Of a DNA stretch of 64,000 bases, positions 47,701-60,577 are shown piece by piece. The position numbers and the translations under genes are program-made. The notes beneath the pieces were generated by a model that ran no database searches, was not told the DNA's origin, and saw only the letters and a program-made list of their open reading frames with translations. Each line of letters begins with the position of its first letter. Position 1 is the stretch's first letter. Origin of the DNA: Mimachlamys varia (lineage: Eukaryota; Mollusca; Bivalvia; Pectinida; Pectinidae); the NCBI GenBank assembly GCA_947623455.1, contig OX392530.1, positions 1,180,501 to 1,244,500 on the forward strand, in the 5' to 3' direction.

Positions 47701-50700
47701 AGTCCCCCGTCTTACCACGTGACAGCTCTAACATAGACCCCTAGTCCCTCGTCTTACAACCTGACAGCTCTAACATAGACCCCTAGTCCCCCGTCTTACA
47801 ACGTGACAGCTCTAACATAGACCCCTAGTCCCCCGTCTTACAACATGACAGTCCTAACATAGACCCCTAGTCCCCCGTCTTACAACGTGACAGCTCTAAC
47901 AAAGACCCCTAGTCCCTCGTCTTACAACGTGACAGTCCTAACATAGACCCCTAGTCCCCCGTTTTACAACCTGACAGCCCTAACATAGACCCCTAGTCCC
48001 TCGTCTTACAATCTGACAGCCCTAACATAGACCCCTAGTCCCTCGTCTTACAACTTGAAAGCCCTAACATAGACCCCTAGTCCCCCGTCTTACAACGTGA
48101 CAGCCCTAACATAGACCCCCAGTCCCTCGTCTTACAACCTGACAGCTCTCACATAGACCCCTAGTCCCTCGTCTTACAACATGACAGTCCTAACATAGAC
48201 CCCTAGTCTCCCGTCTTACAACGTGACAGCTCTAACATAGACCCCTAGTCCCTCGTCTTACAACCTGACAGCTCTAACATAGACCCCTAGTCCCTTGTCT
48301 TACCACGTGACAGCTCTAACATAGACCCCTAGTCCCTCGTCTTACCACGTGGCAGCTCTAACATAGACCCCTAGTCCCTCGTCTTACAACGTGACAGCTC
48401 TAACTTAGACCCCTAGTCCCTCGTCTTACAACCTGACAGCTCTAACATAGACCCCTAGTCCCTCGTCTTACAACGTGACAGCTCTAACATAGACCCCTAG
48501 TCCCCCGTCTTACAACCTGACAGCTCTAACATAGACCCCTAGTCCATCGTCTTACAACGTGACATCTCTAACATAGACCCCTAGTCCCTCGTCTTATAAC
48601 CTGACAGCTCTAACATAGACCCCTAGTCCCTCGTCTTACAACGTGACAGCTCTAACATAGACCTCTAGTCCCTCGTCTTACAACGTGACTGTTCTAACAT
48701 AGACCCCTAGTCCCTCGCCTTACAACCTGACAGCTCTAACATAGACCCTTGGTCCCCCGTCTTACAACGTGACAGTCCTAACATAGACCCCTAGTCCCTC
48801 GTCTTACAACGTGACTGTTCTAACATAGACCCCTAGTCCCTCGCCTTACAACCTGACAGCTCTAACATAGACCCCTAGTCCCTCGTCTTACAACCTGACA
48901 GCTCTAACATAGACCCCTAGTCCCCCGTCTTACAACGTGACAGCTCTAACATAGACCCCTAGTCCCTTGTCTTACAACCTGACAGCTCTAACATAGACCC
49001 CTAGTCCCTCGTCTTACAACGTGACAACTCTAACATAGACCCCTAGTCCCTCGTCTTACAACCTGACAGCTCTAACATAGACCCCTAGTCCCTCGTCTTA
49101 CAACGTGACAGCTCTAACATAGACCTCTAGTCCCTCGTCTTACAACGTGACAGTTCTAACATAGGCCCCTAGTCCCTCGTCTTACAACCGGACAGTAATA
49201 ACATAGACCCCTAGTCCCTCGTCTTACAACGTGACTGTTCTAACATAGACCCCTAGTCCCTCGCCTTACAACCTGACAGCTCTAACATAGACCCTTGGTC
49301 CCCCGTCTTACAACGTGACAGTCCTAACATAGACCCCTAGTCCCTCGTCTTACAACGTGACTGTTCTAACATAGACCCCTAGTCCCTCGCCTTACAACGT
49401 GACAGCTCTAACATAGACCCTTGGTCCCCCGTCTTACAACGTGACAGCTCTAACATAGACCCCTAGTCCCTCGTCTTACAACCTGACAGCTCTAACATAG
49501 ACCCCTAGTCCCCCGTCTTACAACGTGACAGCTCTAACATAGACCCCTAGTCCCTTGTCTTACAACCTGACAGCTCTAACATAGACCCCTAGTCCCTCGT
49601 CTTACAACGTGACAACTCTAACATAGACCTCTAGTCCCCCGTCTTACAACGTGACAGCTCTAACATAGACCCCTAGTCCCTTGTCTTACAACGTGACAGT
49701 TCTAACATAGACCCCTAGTCCCTCGTCTTACAACGTGACAGTTCTAACATAGACCTCTAGTCCCTCGTCTTACAACGTGACAGTTCTAACATAGACCCCT
49801 AGTCCCTCGTCTTATAACGTGACAGCTCTAACATAGACCCCTAGTCCCCCGTCTTACATCCTGACAGCTCTAACATAGACCCCTAGTCCCCCGTCTTACA
49901 ACATGACAGCCCTAACATAGACCCCTAGTCCCCCGTCTTACAACGTGACAGCTCTAACATAGACCCCTAGTCCCTTGTCTTACAACGTGACAGCTCTAAC
50001 ATAGACCCCTAGTCCCTTGTCTTATAACGTGACAGTTCTAACATAGACCCCTAGTCCCCCGTCTTACCACGTGACAGCTCTAACATAGACCCCTAGTCCC
50101 CCGTCTTACCACGTGACAGCTCTAACATAGACCCCTAGTCCCTCGTCTTACAACCTGACAGCTCTAACATAGACCCCTAGTCCCCCGTCTTACAACGTGA
50201 CAGCTCTAACATAGACCCCTAGTCCCCCGTCTTACAACATGACAGTCCTAACATAGACCCCTAGTCCCCCGTCTTACAACGTGACAGCTCTAACAAAGAC
50301 CCCTAGTCCCTCGTCTTACAACGTGAAAGTCCTAACATAGACCCCTAGTCCCCCGTTTTACAACCTGACAGCCCTAACATAGACCCCTAGTCCCTCGTCT
50401 TACAATCTGACAGCCCTAACATAGACCCCTAGTCCCTCGTCTTACAACGTGACAGCCCTAACATAGACCCCTAGTCCCTCGTCTTACAACGTGACAGCCC
50501 TAACATAGACCCCTAGTCCCTCGTCTTACAACCTGACAGCTCTCACATAGACCCCTAGTCCCTCGTCTTACAACATGACAGTCCTAACATAGACCCCTAG
50601 TCTCCCGTCTTACAACGTGACAGCTCTAACATAGACCCCTAGTCCCTCGTCTTACAACCTGACAGCTCTAACATAGACCCCTAGACCCTTGTCTTACCAC

Positions 50701-53700
50701 GTGACAGCTCTAACATAGACCCCTAGTCCCTCGTCTTACCACGTGGCAGCTCTAACATAGACCCCTAGTCCCTCGTCTTACAACGTGACAGCTCTAACTT
50801 AGACCCCTAGTCCCTCGTCTTACCACGTGACAGCTCTAACATAGACCCCTAGTCCCTCGTCTTACAACGTGACAGTTCTAACATAGACCCCTAGTCCCTC
50901 GTCTTACAACCTGACAGCTCTAACATAGACCCCTAGTCCCTCGTCTTACAACGTGACAACTCTAACATAGACCCCTAGTCCCTCGTCTTACAACCTGACA
51001 GCTTAACATAGACCCCTAGTCCCTCGTCTTACAACGTGACAGCTCTAACATAGACCTCTAGTCCCTCGTCTTACAACGTGACAGTTCTAACATAGGACCC
51101 TAGTCCCTCGTCTTACAACCGGACAGTCCTAACATAGACCCCTAGTCCCTCGTCTTACAACGTGACTGTTCTAACATAGACCCCTAGTCCCTCGCCTTAC
51201 AACCTGACAGCTCTAACATAGACCCTTGGTCCCCCGTCTTACAACGTGACAGTCCTAACATAGACCCCTAGTCCCTCGTCTTACAACGTGACTGTTCTAA
51301 CATAGACCCCTAGTCCCTCGCCTTACAACGTGACAGCTCTAACATAGACCCTTGGTCCCCCGTCTTACAACGTGACAGCTCTAACATAGACCCCTAGTCC
51401 CTCGTCTTACAACCTGACAGCTCTAACATAGACCCCTAGTCCCCCGTCTTACAACGTGACAGCTCTAACATAGACCCCTAGTCCCTTGTCTTACAACCTG
51501 ACAGCTCTAACATAGACCCCTAGTCCCTCGTCTTACAACGTGACAACTCTAACATAGACCTCTAGTCCCCCGTCTTACAACGTGACAGCTCTAACATAGA
51601 CCCCTAGTCCCTTGTCTTACAACGTGACAGTTCTAACATAGACCCCTAGTCCCTCGTCTTACAACGTGACAGTTCTAACATAGACCTCTAGTCCCTCGTC
51701 TTACAACGTGACAGTTCTAACATAGACCCCTAGTCCCCCGTCTTATAACGTGACAGCTCTAACATAGACCCCTAGTCCCCCGTCTTACAACGTGACAGCC
51801 CTAACATAGACCCCTAGTCCCCCATCTTACAACCTGACAGCTCTAACATAGACCCCTAGTCCCCCGTCTTACAACATGACAGCCCTAACATAGACCCCTA
51901 GTCCCCCGTCTTACAACGTGACAGCTCTAACATAGACCCCTAGTCCCTTGTCTTACAACGTGACAGCTCTAACATAGACCCCTAGTCCCTTGTCTTATAA
52001 CGTGACAGTTCTAACATAGACCCCTAGTCCCCCGTCTTACCACGTGACAGCTCTAACATAGACCCCTAGTCCCCCGTCTTACCACGTGACAGCTCTAACA
52101 TAGACCCCTAGTCCCTCGTCTTACAACCTGACAGCTCTAACATAGACCCCTAGTCCCCCGTCTTACAACGTGACAGCTCTAACATAGACCCCTAGTCCCC
52201 CGTCTTACAACATGACAGTCCTAACATAGACCCCTAGTCCCCCGTCTTATAACGTGACAGCTCTAACAAAGACCCCTAGTCCCTCGTCTTACAACGTGAC
52301 AGTCCTAACATAGACCCCTAGTCCCCCGTTTTACAACCTGACAGCCCTAACATAGACCCCTAGTCCCTCGTCTTACAATCTGACAGCCCTAACATAGACC
52401 CCTAGTCCCTCGTCTTACAACGTGACAGTTCTAACATAGACCCCTAGTCCCTCGTCTTACAACGTGACAGCCCTAACATAGACCCCTAGTCCCTCGTCTT
52501 ACAACCTGACAGCTCTCACATACACCCCTAGTCCCTCGTCTTACAACATGACAGTCCTAACATAGACCCCTAGTCTCCCGTCTTACAACGTGACAGCTCT
52601 AACATAGACCCCTAGTCCCTCGTCTTACAACCTGACAGCTCTAACATAGACCCCTAGTCCCTTGTCTTACCACGTGACAGCTCTAACATAGACCCCTAGT
52701 CCCTCGTCTTACCACGTGGCAGCTCTAACATAGACCCCTAGTCCCTCGTCTTACAACCTGACAGCTCTAACATAGACCCCTAGTCCCTCGTCTTACAACG
52801 TGACAGCTCTAACATAGACCCCTAGTCCCCCGTCTTACAACCTGACAGCTCTAACATAGACCCCTAGTCCATCGTCTTACAACGTGACATCTCTAACATA
52901 GACCCCTAGTCCCTCGTCTTACAACCTGACAGCTCTAACATAGACCCCTAGTCCCTCGTCTTACAACATGACAGCTCTAACATAGACCTCTAGTCCCTCG
53001 TCTTACAACGTGACTGTTCTAACATAGACCCCTAGTCCCTCGCCTTACAACCTGACAGCTCTAACATAGCCCCCTGGTCCCCCGTCTTACAACGTGACAG
53101 TCCTAACATAGACCCCTAGTCCCTCGTCTTACAACGTGACTGTTCTAACATAGACCCCTAGTCCCTCGCCTTACAACCTGACAGCTCTAACATAGACCCT
53201 TGGTCCCCCGTCTTACAACGTGACAGCTCTAACATAGACCCCTAGTCCCTCGTCTTACAACCTGACAGCTCTAACATAGACCCCTAGTCCCCCGTCTTAC
53301 AACGTGACAGCTCTAACATAGACCCCTAGTCCCTTGTCTTACAACCTGACAGCTCTAACATAGACCCCTAGTCCCTCGTCTTACAACGTGACAACTCTCA
53401 CATAGACCCCTAGTCCCTCGTCTTACAACCTGACAGCTCTAACATAGACCCCTAGTCCCTCGTCTTACAACGTGACAGCTCTAACATAGACCTCTAGTCC
53501 CTCGTCTTACAACGTGACAGTTCTAACATAGGCCCCTAGTCCCTCGTCTTACAACCGGACAGTCCTAACATAGACCCCTAGTCCCTCGTCTTACAACGTG
53601 ACTGTTCTAACATAGACCCCTAGTCCCTCGCCTTACAACCTGACAGCTCTAACATAGACCCTTGGTCCCTCGTCTTACAACGTGACAGTCCTAACATAGA

Positions 53701-56700
53701 CCCCTAGTCCCTCGTCTTACAACGTGACTGTTCTAACATAGACCCCTAGTCCCTCGCCTTACAACGTGACAGCTCTAACATAGACCCTTGGTCCCCCGTC
53801 TTACAACGTGACAGCTCTAACATAGACCCCTAGTCCCTCGTCTTACAGCCTGACAGCTCTAACATAGACCCCTAGTCCCCCGTCTTACAACGTGACAGCT
53901 CTAACATAGACCCCTAGTCCCTTGTCTTACAACCTGACAGCTCTAACATAGACCCCTAGTCCCTCGTCTTACAACGTGACCACTCTAACATAGACCTCTA
54001 GTCCCCCGTCTTACAACGTGACAGCTCTAACATAGACCCCTAGTCCCTTGTCTTACAACGTGACAGTTCTAACATAGACCCCTAGTCCCTCGTCTTACAA
54101 CGTGACAGCTCTAACATAGACCCCTAGTCCCTCGTCTTACAACCTGACAGCTCTAACATAGACCCCTAGTCCCTTGTCTTACCACGTGACAGCTCTAACA
54201 TAGACCCCTAGTCCCTCGTCTTACCACGTGGCAGCTCTAACATAGACCCCTAGTCCCCCGTCTTACAACGTGACAGCTCTAACATAGACCTCTAGTCCCT
54301 CGTCTTACAACGTGACAGTTCTAACATAGACCCCTAGTCCCTCGTCTTACAACGTGACAGCCCTAACATAGACCCCTAGTCCCCCGTCTTACAACGTGAC
54401 AGCCCTAACATAGACCCCTAGTCCCCCGTCTTACAACCTGACAGCTCTAACATAGACCCCTAGTCCCTCGTCTTACAACATGACGGCCCTAACATAGACC
54501 CCTAGTCCCCCGTCTTACAACGTGACAGCTCTAACATAGACCCCTAGTCCCTTGTCTTACAACGTGACAGCTCTAACATAGACCCCTAGTCCCTTGTCTT
54601 ATAACGTGACAGTTCTAACATAGACCCCTAGTCCCCCGTCTTACCACGTGACAGCTCTAACATAGACCCCTAGTCCCCCGTCTTACCACGTGACAGCTCT
54701 AACATAGACCCCTAGTCCCTCGTCTTACAACCTGACAGCTCTAACATAGACCCCTAGTCCCCCGTCTTACAACTTGACAGCTCTAACATAGAACCCTAGT
54801 CCCTCGTCTTACAACCGGACAGTTCTAACATAGACCCCTAGTCCCTCGTCTTACAACGTGACAGCTCTAACATAGACCCCTAGTCCCTCGTCTTACAACG
54901 TGACAGCTCTAACATAGACCCCTAGTCCCTCGTCTTACAACGTGACAGCTCTAACATAGACCCCTAGTCCCTCGTCTTACAACCTGACAGCCCTAACATA
55001 GACCCCTAGTCCCCCGTCTTACAACGTGACAGCTCTAACATAGACCCCTAGTCCCTCGTCTTAAAATGTGACAGCTCTAACATAGACCCCTAGTCCCCCG
55101 TCTTACAACATGACAGTCCTAACATAGACCCCTAGTCCCCCGTCTTACAACGTGACAGCTCTAACAAAGACCCCTAGTCCCTCGTCTTACAACGTGACAG
55201 TCCTAACATAGACCCCTAGTCCCCCGTTTTACAACCTGACAGCCCTAACATAGACCCCTAGTGCCTCGTCTTACAATCTGACAGCCCTAACATAGACCCC
55301 TAGTCCCTCGTCTTACAACGTGACAGCCCTAACATAGACCCCTAGTCCCTCGTCTTACAACGTGACAGCCCTAACATAGACCCCTAGTCCCTCGTCTTAC
55401 AACCTGACAGCTCTCACATAGACCCCTAGTCCCTCGTCTTACAACATGACAGTCCTAACATAGACCCCTAGTCTCCCGTCTTACAACGTGACAGCTCTAA
55501 CATAGACCCCTAGTCCCTCGTCTTACAACCTGACAGCTCTAACATAGACCCCTAGTCCCTTGTCTTACCACGTGACAGCTCTAACATAGACCCCTAGTCC
55601 CTCGTCTTACAACCTGACAGCTCTAACATAGACCCCTAGTCCCCCGTCTTACAACGTGACAGCTTTAACATAGACCCCTAGTCCCTTGTCTTACAACCTG
55701 ACAGCTCTAACATAGACCCCTAGTCCCTCGTCTTACAACGTGACAACTCTAACATAGACCCCTAGTCCCTCGTCTTACAACCTGACAGCTCTAACAAAGA
55801 CCCCTAGTCCCTCGCCTTACAACGTGACAGCTCTAACATAGACCTCTAGTCCCTCGTCTTACAACGTGACAGTTCTAACATAGGCCCCTAGTCCCTCGTC
55901 TTACAACCGGACAGTCCTAACATATACCCCTAGTCCCTCGTCTTACAACGTGACTGTTCTAACATAGACCCCTAGTCCCTCGCCTTACAACCTGACAGCT
56001 CTAACATAGACCCTTGGTCCCCCGTCTTACAACGTGACAGTCCTAACATAGACCCCTAGTCCCTCGTCTTACAACGTGACTGTTCTAACATAGACCCCTA
56101 GTCCCTCGCCTTACAACGTGACAGCTCTAACATAGACCCTTGGTCCCCCGTCTTACAACGTGACAGCTCTAACATAGACCCCTAGTCCCTCGTCTTACAA
56201 CCTGACAGCTCTAACATAGACCCCTAGTCCCCCGTCTTACAACGTGACAGCTCTAACATAGACCCCTAGTCCCTTGTCTTACAACCTGACAGCTCTAACA
56301 TAGACCCCTAGTCCCTCGTCTTACAACGTGACAACTCTAACATAGACCTCTAGTCCCCCGTCTTACAACGTGACAGCTCTAACATAGACCCCTAGTCCCT
56401 TGTCTTACAACGTGACAGTTCTAACATAGACCCCTAGTCCCTCGTCTTACAACGTGACAGTTCTAACATAGACCTCTAGTCCCTCGTCTTACAACGTGAC
56501 AGTTCTAACATAGACCCCTAGTCCCCCGTCTTATAACGTGACAGCTCTAACATAGACCCCTAGTCCCTCGTCTTACAACCTGACAGCCCTAACATAGACC
56601 CCTAGTCCCTCGTCTTACAACGTGACAGTCCTACTATAGACCCCTAGTCCCCCGTCTTACAACGTGACAACTCTAACATAGACCCCTAGTCCCCCGTCTT

Positions 56701-57350
56701 ACAACGTGACAGCTCTAACATAGACCCCTAGTCCCTCGTCTTACAACGTGACAGCTCTAACTTAGACCCCTAGTCCCTCGTCTTACAGCGTGACAGCCCT
56801 TACATAGACCCCTAGTCCCTCGTCTTACAACGTGACAGCTCTAACATAGACCCCTAGTCCCCCGTCTTATAACGTGACAGCTCTAACATAGACCTCTAGT
56901 CCCTCGTCTTACAACGTGACAGTTCTAACATAGACCCCTAGTCCCCCGTCTTACAACGTGACAGCTCTAACATAGACCCCTAGTCCCTCGTCTTACAACC
57001 TGACAGCTCTAACATAGACCCCTAGTCCCTCGTCTTACAACGTGACAGCTCTAACATAGACCCCTAGTCCCTTGTCTTACAACGTGACAGCTCTAACATA
57101 GACCCCTAGTCCCTCGTCTTACAATCTGACAGCTCTAACATAGACCCCTAGTCCCTCGTCTTACAACGTGACAGCCCTAACATAGACCCCTAGTCCCTCG
57201 TCTTACCACGTGACAGCTCTAACATAGACCCCTAGTCCCTCGTCTTACAACGTGACAGCTCTAACATAGACCCCTAGTCCCCCGTCTTATAACGTGACAG
57301 CTCTAACATAGACCCGTAGTCCCTCGTCTTACAACTTGACAGCTCTAACA
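41720..57350. repeat. Giant 42-bp minisatellite, about 372 copies
   Basis: Uninterrupted array of GACAGCTCTAACATAGACCC + CTAGTCCCTCGTCTTACAACGT, 42 bp, over 15.6 kb. The register is kept almost perfectly, with only a few one-base losses (about 41,831, 43,531 and 51,003). Variation concentrates at CCCTCG/CCCCCG/CCCTTG, at ACAACGTG/ACAACCTG/ACCACGTG/ACAACATG, and at GCTCT/GCCCT/GTCCT/GTTCT. The consensus has 15 C and 6 G on the plus strand and is about 50% GC in an AT-rich setting. Every unit carries stops in all six frames, so nothing in the array can be translated. Higher-order repeats are described among the findings. The left edge begins in a truncated unit, and the right edge ends at CTCTAACA. 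Confidence 0.98.
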
Positions 57351-57689
57351 AGCTCGAAGCGTTCGTTGTCACGCCATTACGTATAGCTCCACGCAAGTCT
57401 GCAAGTGGTGTGTTGCGTGAATGAATATACACAAAATAATTCTGAATTGATCGTAATCTACAATAAAAACTGAGCATTCAGGTCGCTTTTGTTCTGCTTC
57501 ACCCAAATATATGCGTGTATACTTCAACAGATAATTATATGTATTGTAGTCAGTGATGTAGGCTTAACACTGCCCTCCCACCAGGACTTGTAATGTCAGT
57601 GCTAGAAAACACCGAATCGCGTCGGATTAGAAATTGTACACTTGACATACAAAAGGGGGGCAATATGGTGTTAAAGTAATCACGGGTCC
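57351..57689. other. Right flank of the giant array, no gene
   Basis: Unique-looking sequence; a GGGGGG run near 57,655. No exon recognised. Confidence 0.4.
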
Positions 57690-57960
57690 TGGGAATGAAC
57701 AAATGTATGACATCGTGTTGGCCCTAGGAACGATCACACAGGATATGACGTCACGTTGGTCCTGGAAATTAACACACATATGACATCGTGTTGAATCTAG
57801 GAATGATCACACAATATATGACGTCATTTTGGTCCTGGGAATGAGCACACAGGTTATGACGTCAGGTTGGTCCTAGGAATGACCACACAGGATATGACGT
57901 CATGTTGATCTTAGGAACGACCACAAAGGATATGACGTAATGTTGGTCATATAAATGACC
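57690..57960. repeat. 38-bp minisatellite, 7 copies with CRE-like sites
   Basis: Diverged units of 38 bp (one of 35) containing GGTCCTAGGAATGACCACAC + AGGATATGACGTCATGTT. The TGAC core starts at 57,708, 57,746, 57,781, 57,819, 57,857, 57,895 and 57,933. Four copies (57,746, 57,819, 57,857, 57,895) hold the exact palindrome TGACGTCA; the others read TGACATCG or TGACGTAA. The array starts about 340 bp after the giant 42-bp array but is unrelated in sequence. Confidence 0.9.
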
Positions 57961-59314
57961 GGTCCACTAATCACTTTAACATTACTAAATGATCAATAGA
58001 CTGCCTCGAAATCAATTTTCATGTCGGATTAATTTTGACTTTACTGCTTATATATTATCATGGACCTATTAAAAATTACTGTTCTAATATTATCTGTTAC
58101 GTTCAAGTTTCGTCAATAGAAACAACGAGAATAGTACATCAGTTTCTTAATATTTATTGTCCAATATTGAAATTAAATGGCAGAGTAACATTTGAAAGAA
58201 AAAAGAAAAAACTGAAATGTTTGTTTCCACATGATGAAATGAAGAAATAATAAAGCTATTATCACGTGTTAAAATCGGTCGATACATGGTTTTATCAACC
58301 CAAGGACAGCAATATCGACCTCATCAACATACGGCACTCATACTACTGCCATTTCTCAAACTACTATTTTTGCGGGTTTTTTTTTTCCTGTTTAGCGTAA
58401 TTTTATACTCAATATTATGTTTATTAAAATTATCTTATCATTCTTTGTAATTCATCTGACGATTCTACAAAAGGCCGTGTTATCTGCATACATCAAAAGA
58501 AAGATATTTGTTATGTTCCTTTCTACGTCTGGCGGCCTTCTATCTAAAAATACAGTTCACCATCATTAACATACACGGAACATAAAGTCGGCGATAAAAT
58601 TTCCCGAGAAAGAGACCGACGCTGTTAGTTAAATATTCAGTATAACATACAGCGTGCTTTTAACATGATGCAACAACTATGAATAATTTAAACATTTTAC
58701 CACGCACTCCTTGTTTTATTAATTTACACCAGTTTTGTTCTATCAATATCATAGGAGCATTTTGTTTAATAATCTACAAAACAACAATTAAATATCCCGT
58801 CATTTTTTTCTTATTAAATGAATACTTATTTTCACTTAACTGATCCATTCAGTCATGTCATACGGCTACGTCATAAAATATAAAACATGTATTACACATA
58901 TTTATGTAATACCTATTTTGTAACGTTATAAATAAATGACTTTTTATGACGTAATATGATTGTCTCGGTAGTGAAAATCGTACCGTCAAAGTATTTCTTA
59001 TTAATAATTTCTCATGATTATAAATCATGTGATAAATATAGTCTTGCATTCGTTAATTAAATTATTGTACTCATTTCATTAATTCCATATTACATTGACA
59101 CTTTTTTAAGATTCTCTATCTATTAACGAATGGAAGTCAAAAAATGGCATCAGAAGTTGAGTAACCATATCTAAAGCCAAATTGGTGGTGCGTTATTCAC
59201 AATTATCTACATCTAAATTAACTAATGCTGTATTTGGTATAGAGGTAGATCATTTATCATGTAACTAACTAACGTGATACCTCGGTAGGTATTCGTGTCG
59301 TCAATGCCCCGTGT
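57961..59314. other. No supported gene; strongly AT-rich
   Basis: Open stretches at 58,035-58,250 and 58,858-59,049 show no recognisable protein. Confidence 0.4.
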
Positions 59315-59560
59315 CTTATATCACAGTTGCTTGAGTTTCTGTCAGTAAATAATAAAGACATATGTGTGAAATGAGCCTCCCATTACAGTAATGTAATGGG
59401 AGTATTCCAGCGTTATTTCTCAACTATTTGTAAACAATGCACATAGCATACTTGTTGTTGTTGTGTTGATGTTGTTACATTCTGTAATGGGCCGCGGCTC
59501 CATATATATAAACATTTTTTATATACTGAGAGAAACTCAAGCAACTGTGCTTATATATAA
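59315..59560. mobile_element. MITE/foldback, ~246 bp
   Basis: CACAGTTGCTTGAGTTTCTG (from 59,322) and its complement ending at 59,549 form 26-bp inverted ends with one mismatch. The pairing continues outward into TTATAT and inward with GAGCC...CCCATTACAG. A second hairpin CTCCCATTAC-AGTAAT-GTAATGGGAG sits inside. No coding capacity. Confidence 0.75.
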
Positions 59561-59983
59561 GTGTTATAACCCTGTTGATCAAACTTCCTGAAAAATAGAT
59601 TAGAAAGCGGAGTTGAACAACCTTGTGAGATATGATGAAAGATAATCGTTTCAGTCTATGATTAATTATTTTAAAATTTTATCCTATCCTAAGCTCTTGT
59701 TTATTTTAAACTTTGATAAAAAGACTTTTTTTTCGGAATTTATCATACTAATTCTTTTCCATTATTAATCCCACTAATTCATCAAAGAAACATTCGTCTT
59801 CGTTCATATCAACTGTCGACATACAATGTACTTCGGTGTTTCCCTAGGGTATCGTTATGAAATATTTAAAAAAAAATATCAGGAAATTTGCCTCATATCT
59901 TTGATTTTTGCTTGCTGAAATATTGGTTTAACCGTTTTGTTTTCAGCTTTCTTCAACGCTCCATGACGACGTTGAATGCTCTC
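59561..59983. other. No feature seen
   Basis: AT-rich spacer between two MITEs. Confidence 0.4.
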
Positions 59984-59987
59984 TTAA

Positions 59988-60374
59988 AGGCCCAATATAC
60001 GTAACTTTCGGCAAAACCTGAAGCGAAAATCAAGCCTAATAACTTATTAGATTTATAGATTTAGTTAAGATTAGCTGATATCAGCAATATTCAAGATGAA
60101 TTCTTACGCGGTTACCGGTACAGCAGTAGTTGAAACTCGGTATTTGTAAACAAGCGTCCATTTTGAACCGTCGTCTATACGTTCGGTTTGTTGTTGAAGT
60201 GGGCCCCACCTGAATTATTTTCAGTTCTTTGGATTTTTCTGTCAAGAGTTTCTTTTTTGTTACCGCTCAGATTTACTTCGTTTTACGCTTATTTTTGCAT
60301 GGTTATTAACTGGATTTTTTGTCAGAATTTTTCAGAATCACGAAAAAATTCCTGAAGTTACGTATATTGGGCCT
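59988..60374 (+). mobile_element. MITE family 1, 387 bp, TTAA duplications
   Basis: Perfect inverted ends of 20 bp (AGGCCCAATATACGTAACTT) are flanked by TTAA at 59,984-59,987 and 60,375-60,378. The interior shares long blocks with the inverted, nested copy at 6,125-6,415 (GATATCAGCAATATTCAAGA, AACTCGGTATTTGTAAACA, TTCTTTGGATTTTTCTGTCA). The TTAA target suggests mobilisation by a TTAA-specific transposase of the piggyBac kind. The terminal bases differ from the element at 39,594-40,285, so it is a separate family. Confidence 0.85.
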
Positions 60375-60577
60375 TTAAGTCTTTATTGTATTTTCTTAAT
60401 TTTTTTTTCTATCGGTCTACTACGATTTTCTCGAGATTTGCTGATATTTTAAGCATGCAAATATTTTTTTAATCCAGTTATGATACTTTTGTTTATATTG
60501 TAGATTGTCTTTGTATCGTTTTGAAAACATTTTAAACGGTCACCCTCGATATCCAGGGGTTACGATCACCGACGTTC

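Noticed and set aside
41720..57350. CRISPR array
   Set aside because: The 42-bp units follow each other without unique spacers, and variation is scattered point changes. There are no cas genes and the setting is eukaryotic.
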